NCBI GenBank assembly: GCA_910577115.1
Contig: CAJTMC010000016.1
Span: 1 to 64,000 of the forward strand
Source: an uncultured Lachnospiraceae bacterium
Lineage (GTDB): Bacteria; Bacillota; Clostridia; Lachnospirales; Lachnospiraceae
Direction: 5' to 3'
Length of the DNA stretch: 64,000 nucleotides
Part shown: positions 61,968 to 64,000 of the stretch, one piece after another
How positions within the stretch are numbered: the stretch's first letter is position 1
How the letters are laid out: every line of letters begins with the position of its first letter
Notes under the pieces: model-generated
Databases searched by the model: none
What the model was told of the DNA's origin: nothing
Seen by the model: the letters and a program-made list of their open reading frames with translations, nothing else
Position numbers and translations under genes: made by a program

Positions 61968-63106
61968 AGAGATGTCCGGCCAGCATTGATGTTGTAGAGG
62001 CTGCGAAGATCAGAATTCGGAATGTGTTCCGAAACGGTCTCCCGGTTTATATGTCCTTTAGCGGTGGAAAGGATAGTCTGTGCCTGTCGCAACTCGTTAT
62101 GAATCTGATACAGGCAGGAGAAATCAATCCGGCGCAGCTTATCGTACAGTTTATTGATGAAGAGGCTATTTTCCCTTGCATAGAAGAAAAAGTGAGGGAG
62201 TGGCGAAAGAAATTCATGTTAGTTGGAGCAAAGTTTGAGTGGTTCTGCCTAGAGGTAAAACACTACAACTGCTTTAATGAGCTGTCCAATGATGAAACAT
62301 TCATCTGCTGGGACAGATATAAAAAAGATGTTTGGGTAAGACAGCCCCCATCGTTTGCTATCCGAAACCACCCATTATTGCGACCTCGCATAGATGCATA
62401 TCAGGATTTTCTACCCAGGATATGCACCGGCGGGATAACAATTACGGGGATCCGGACAGCGGAATCAGTTCAGCGGTTGCAGAATGTGGCAACCATGCTG
62501 AAAGCGGGAAAGTCCATGACAAATAAGCACCAGGTATTTCCCATTTATGACTGGACCACTAATGATGTGTGGCTGTACCTCCTTAAAGAAAAGGTTGATA
62601 TACCGGAAATTTATCTATTCCTGTGGCAAGCTGGCACACGAAAGGGGCAGCTTAGGGTATCACAGTTCTTTTCCATTGATACCGCAAAGAGCCTCGTAAA
62701 AATGAATGAGTATTATCCGGACCTTATGGAAAGGATCGTGCGGCGTGAACCAAATGCCTATCTCGCTGCCCTGTATTGGGATAGCGAGATGTTTGGGAGA
62801 AGTACCACTACGAGAAAGCAGAATGAACAGGGAATGGCGGAGAAAGATTACAAGGCCGCTCTCCTGGAGCTGTTTTCAGACATGGACGGGAACTTCCAGA
62901 CGGAACATAAGCGGTATGTAGCTGACAGGTACCGGAATTTCTTCATGAGTGTGTCTGCTATTGCTGACAATAAGGACTGCAAGGCGATTTATGAAGGTCT
63001 CATTTCCGGCGATCCGAAGCTGAGATCGTTTAGGGCGTTGTATCAGAGGATATACGGTAAATACATTACGGAGGCCAAGAAAAAGGAGGGACTGTCAAAT
63101 GGATAA
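61958..63106 (+). CDS. PAPS reductase-like PP-loop protein 2 (IbrA-like)
   Basis: 382 residues. PP-loop SGGKDS at 35-40 (YMSFSGGKDSLCLSQ), then ITGIRTAESVQR, VFPIYDWTTNDVWLYL and a long C-terminal domain (DUF3440-like). This layout resembles IbrA of E. coli, whose partner IbrB is ParB-like. ParB-like genes flank it on both sides with overlaps. Confidence 0.8.
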   Translation: MAIKRCPASIDVVEAAKIRIRNVFRNGLPVYMSFSGGKDSLCLSQLVMNLIQAGEINPAQLIVQFIDEEAIFPCIEEKVREWRKKFMLVGAKFEWFCLEVKHYNCFNELSNDETFICWDRYKKDVWVRQPPSFAIRNHPLLRPRIDAYQDFLPRICTGGITITGIRTAESVQRLQNVATMLKAGKSMTNKHQVFPIYDWTTNDVWLYLLKEKVDIPEIYLFLWQAGTRKGQLRVSQFFSIDTAKSLVKMNEYYPDLMERIVRREPNAYLAALYWDSEMFGRSTTTRKQNEQGMAEKDYKAALLELFSDMDGNFQTEHKRYVADRYRNFFMSVSAIADNKDCKAIYEGLISGDPKLRSFRALYQRIYGKYITEAKKKEGLSNG

Positions 63107-63620
63107 GAAAATGGTAAGCCCTCTGTCAACGCTGCAGTGGGTAGACAGGGGAATCGTAAAGCCGAATGATTATAACCCGAACAAAGTATCAAAACAGAAT
63201 TTGGAATTGTTGAAGCAATCCATACTGACCAACGGATGGACGCTGCCGATAGTGGTAAGACCAGATTTTACGATTATTGATGGTTTCCACCGCTGGACTG
63301 TTGCAGGAGAGGAACCGCTGAAATCTCTGCTCGAAGGCAAGGTTCCGGTTGTTGTCGTGGAGCATAAGGACAAAGCGGGGAATATATACGGTACCGTTAC
63401 TCATAACAGAGCCAGGGGTACACATTTACTGGAGCCTATGAAAGCCATTGTAAAGGAGCTTATCGGCGAGGGAAAAACAGTAGAGGAAATCGGAAAGCAG
63501 CTTGGAATGCGCCCGGAGGAAGTATTCCGGCTCTCGGATTTCTCCAAAGAAGACTTCCTGAGAATGATGATTAAGCCAAATCAGGGCTTTTCAAAAGCGG
63601 AGTTTATAACGAAGATTTAA
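63099..63620 (+). CDS. ParB-like protein 2 (IbrB-like)
   Basis: 173 residues. VKPNDYNPNKVSKQNLELLK, TLPIVVRPDFTIIDGFHRW and GTVTHNRARGTHLLEPM fit the ParB/IbrB group. Start overlaps the IbrA-like gene by eight bases, suggesting a protein complex. Confidence 0.85.
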   Translation: MDKKMVSPLSTLQWVDRGIVKPNDYNPNKVSKQNLELLKQSILTNGWTLPIVVRPDFTIIDGFHRWTVAGEEPLKSLLEGKVPVVVVEHKDKAGNIYGTVTHNRARGTHLLEPMKAIVKELIGEGKTVEEIGKQLGMRPEEVFRLSDFSKEDFLRMMIKPNQGFSKAEFITKI

Positions 63621-63655
63621 TGTTTTATCAAATAATATTCGTGAGCGACACACAC

Positions 63656-63675
63656 GGGGGAGCATACGCTCCCCC
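63656..63675 (+). terminator. Perfect hairpin before the terminase gene
   Basis: GGGGGAGC, loop ATAC, GCTCCCCC. Eight perfect GC-rich pairs, weak T run. Could terminate the accessory operon or mark a packaging site. Confidence 0.5.
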
Positions 63676-63722
63676 TCTTGCGTTCCCACGAAACACAAAA
63701 CGAATAGGAGAGAGGTGGTGAT

Positions 63723-64000
63723 ATGCCGAGGGCACCGAGCGAAAAAGTTATCGAAGCTGAAAAGCTGTTCAATGATGGAATGGCTATGGTAGAAATCGCA
63801 AAAAAGCTGGGAGTTTCCGATGGAACTGTACGCAGTTGGAAGAACAGGTACGGATGGGGAGACAAGTCAAAAAAAAACAAACGCAACGTTGCGAAAAAAG
63901 ATGATAAAAAAAGTGCAACGTTGCAAAAGAAAAAGCGCGGCGGTCAGCCAAAGAATCAGAACGCTAAAGGGGGCTCCGGCAATCCAAATCCCAAACAGAG
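63723..64000 (+). CDS. terS: Phage terminase small subunit (partial, runs off the window)
   Basis: 92 residues visible. N-terminal helix-turn-helix (MVEIAKKLGVSDGTVRSWKN) with a GWGDKSKKN tail and a glycine/asparagine-rich GGQPKNQNAKGGSGNPNP stretch, typical of PBSX-type small terminases. GAGAGGTGG precedes the ATG. The palindrome GCAACGTTGC occurs twice inside the gene (63883, 63915). Confidence 0.8.
   Translation, partial: MPRAPSEKVIEAEKLFNDGMAMVEIAKKLGVSDGTVRSWKNRYGWGDKSKKNKRNVAKKDDKKSATLQKKKRGGQPKNQNAKGGSGNPNPKQ

Larger units (their letters stand above)
31910..64000 (+). mobile_element. Prophage (left arm and early region; right end outside window)
   Basis: Integrase at the left border pointing to guaA, CI/Cro-like switch with operators, long co-directional block of overlapping early genes (recombination, replication, clamp, methylases, HNH), then late-regulator-like HTH protein, accessory cassette and small terminase. 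No structural genes are reached within the window. The exact left attachment site could not be fixed because the right end is missing. It lies between the end of guaA and 32353. Confidence 0.88.

Noticed and set aside
63617..63886. Minus-strand frame of 89 codons at the right edge
   Set aside because: Shadow of the small terminase gene, whose helix-turn-helix is recognisable on the plus strand.
1..64000. CRISPR array
   Set aside because: No run of regularly spaced direct repeats was seen; repeats present are single duplications or hairpins.

Overview
The window looks like chromosomal DNA of a Lachnospiraceae-type gut Clostridium. The reasons are low-to-moderate GC, strong GGAGG ribosome sites with frequent TTG/GTG starts, the order ireB-ruvX-DUF1292-(rnj)-mltG-like-trmR-U32, a type III glutamine synthetase, and Rhs remnants and DUF5688/PcfJ-type genes typical of that family. 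No rRNA, tRNA or CRISPR array was seen.

Region 1 (1-11,200) is an accessory island built around Rhs-type polymorphic toxins. It opens with the C-terminal end of an Rhs protein carrying a toxin tip with a HEELH metal-binding-like motif, followed by small zinc-ribbon proteins that are probably immunity proteins. One immunity-like gene is present twice, 7.7 kb apart. There are decayed Rhs pieces (one inverted), a frameshifted ParE/RelE toxin next to an intact antitoxin, and an internally deleted AAA-ATPase/PD-(D/E)XK gene. Inside the island (3.2-7.7 kb) is a coherent block: a 177-aa sigma factor resembling the TcdR/BotR/UviA group, an XRE regulator, an ECF sigma factor with a membrane DUF4367 partner, a secreted DUF6147-like protein, an r1t-type holin and a two-domain endolysin. 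The first sigma gene and the holin/endolysin pair are each preceded by the same terminator-plus-promoter module (TTTACA-N16-CTYYTT, the TcdR promoter style). This suggests a holin/endolysin toxin-release system.

Region 2 (11,400-31,900) is core genome: cysteine desulfurase plus ThiI (tRNA 4-thiouridine), an HPr-like protein without the active-site histidine, MtaB, a thioredoxin-reductase-like flavoprotein without its CxxC, IreB, RuvX, DUF1292, RNase J, an MltG-like fragment, TrmR and U32 (tRNA wobble-uridine hydroxylation/methylation), GlnN, a large hybrid histidine kinase, an FMN reductase and GuaA. Several intergenic spaces hold unusually strong hairpins, three of them with a common pattern.

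Region 3 (about 31,900 to beyond the right edge) is a prophage or phage-like element lying directly after guaA. Its left arm has a tyrosine integrase, two type I toxin/antisense-RNA modules, a lysogenic-conversion-type gene and a CI/Cro-like switch with four matching operators. The early region then carries a possible annealing protein, DUF5688, a single-chain SbcD-SbcC fusion, a replication organiser, a DNA-methylase-like protein, a PcfK (AcrIIA9 family)/PcfJ pair, DUF5131, RecU, a phage sliding clamp, a Dam-type methylase, an HNH protein and many small zinc-ribbon proteins, ending in a late-regulator-like HTH protein. After it come a sodium:solute symporter, two PAPS-reductase-like PP-loop proteins and two ParB-like proteins in coupled order (resembling IbrA/IbrB), a strong hairpin, and the start of a small terminase gene, so the packaging and structural genes should lie to the right.

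The candidates for an undescribed system are (a) the sigma/holin/endolysin block tied to the Rhs toxins and (b) the symporter + PP-loop/ParB cassette just before the terminase.
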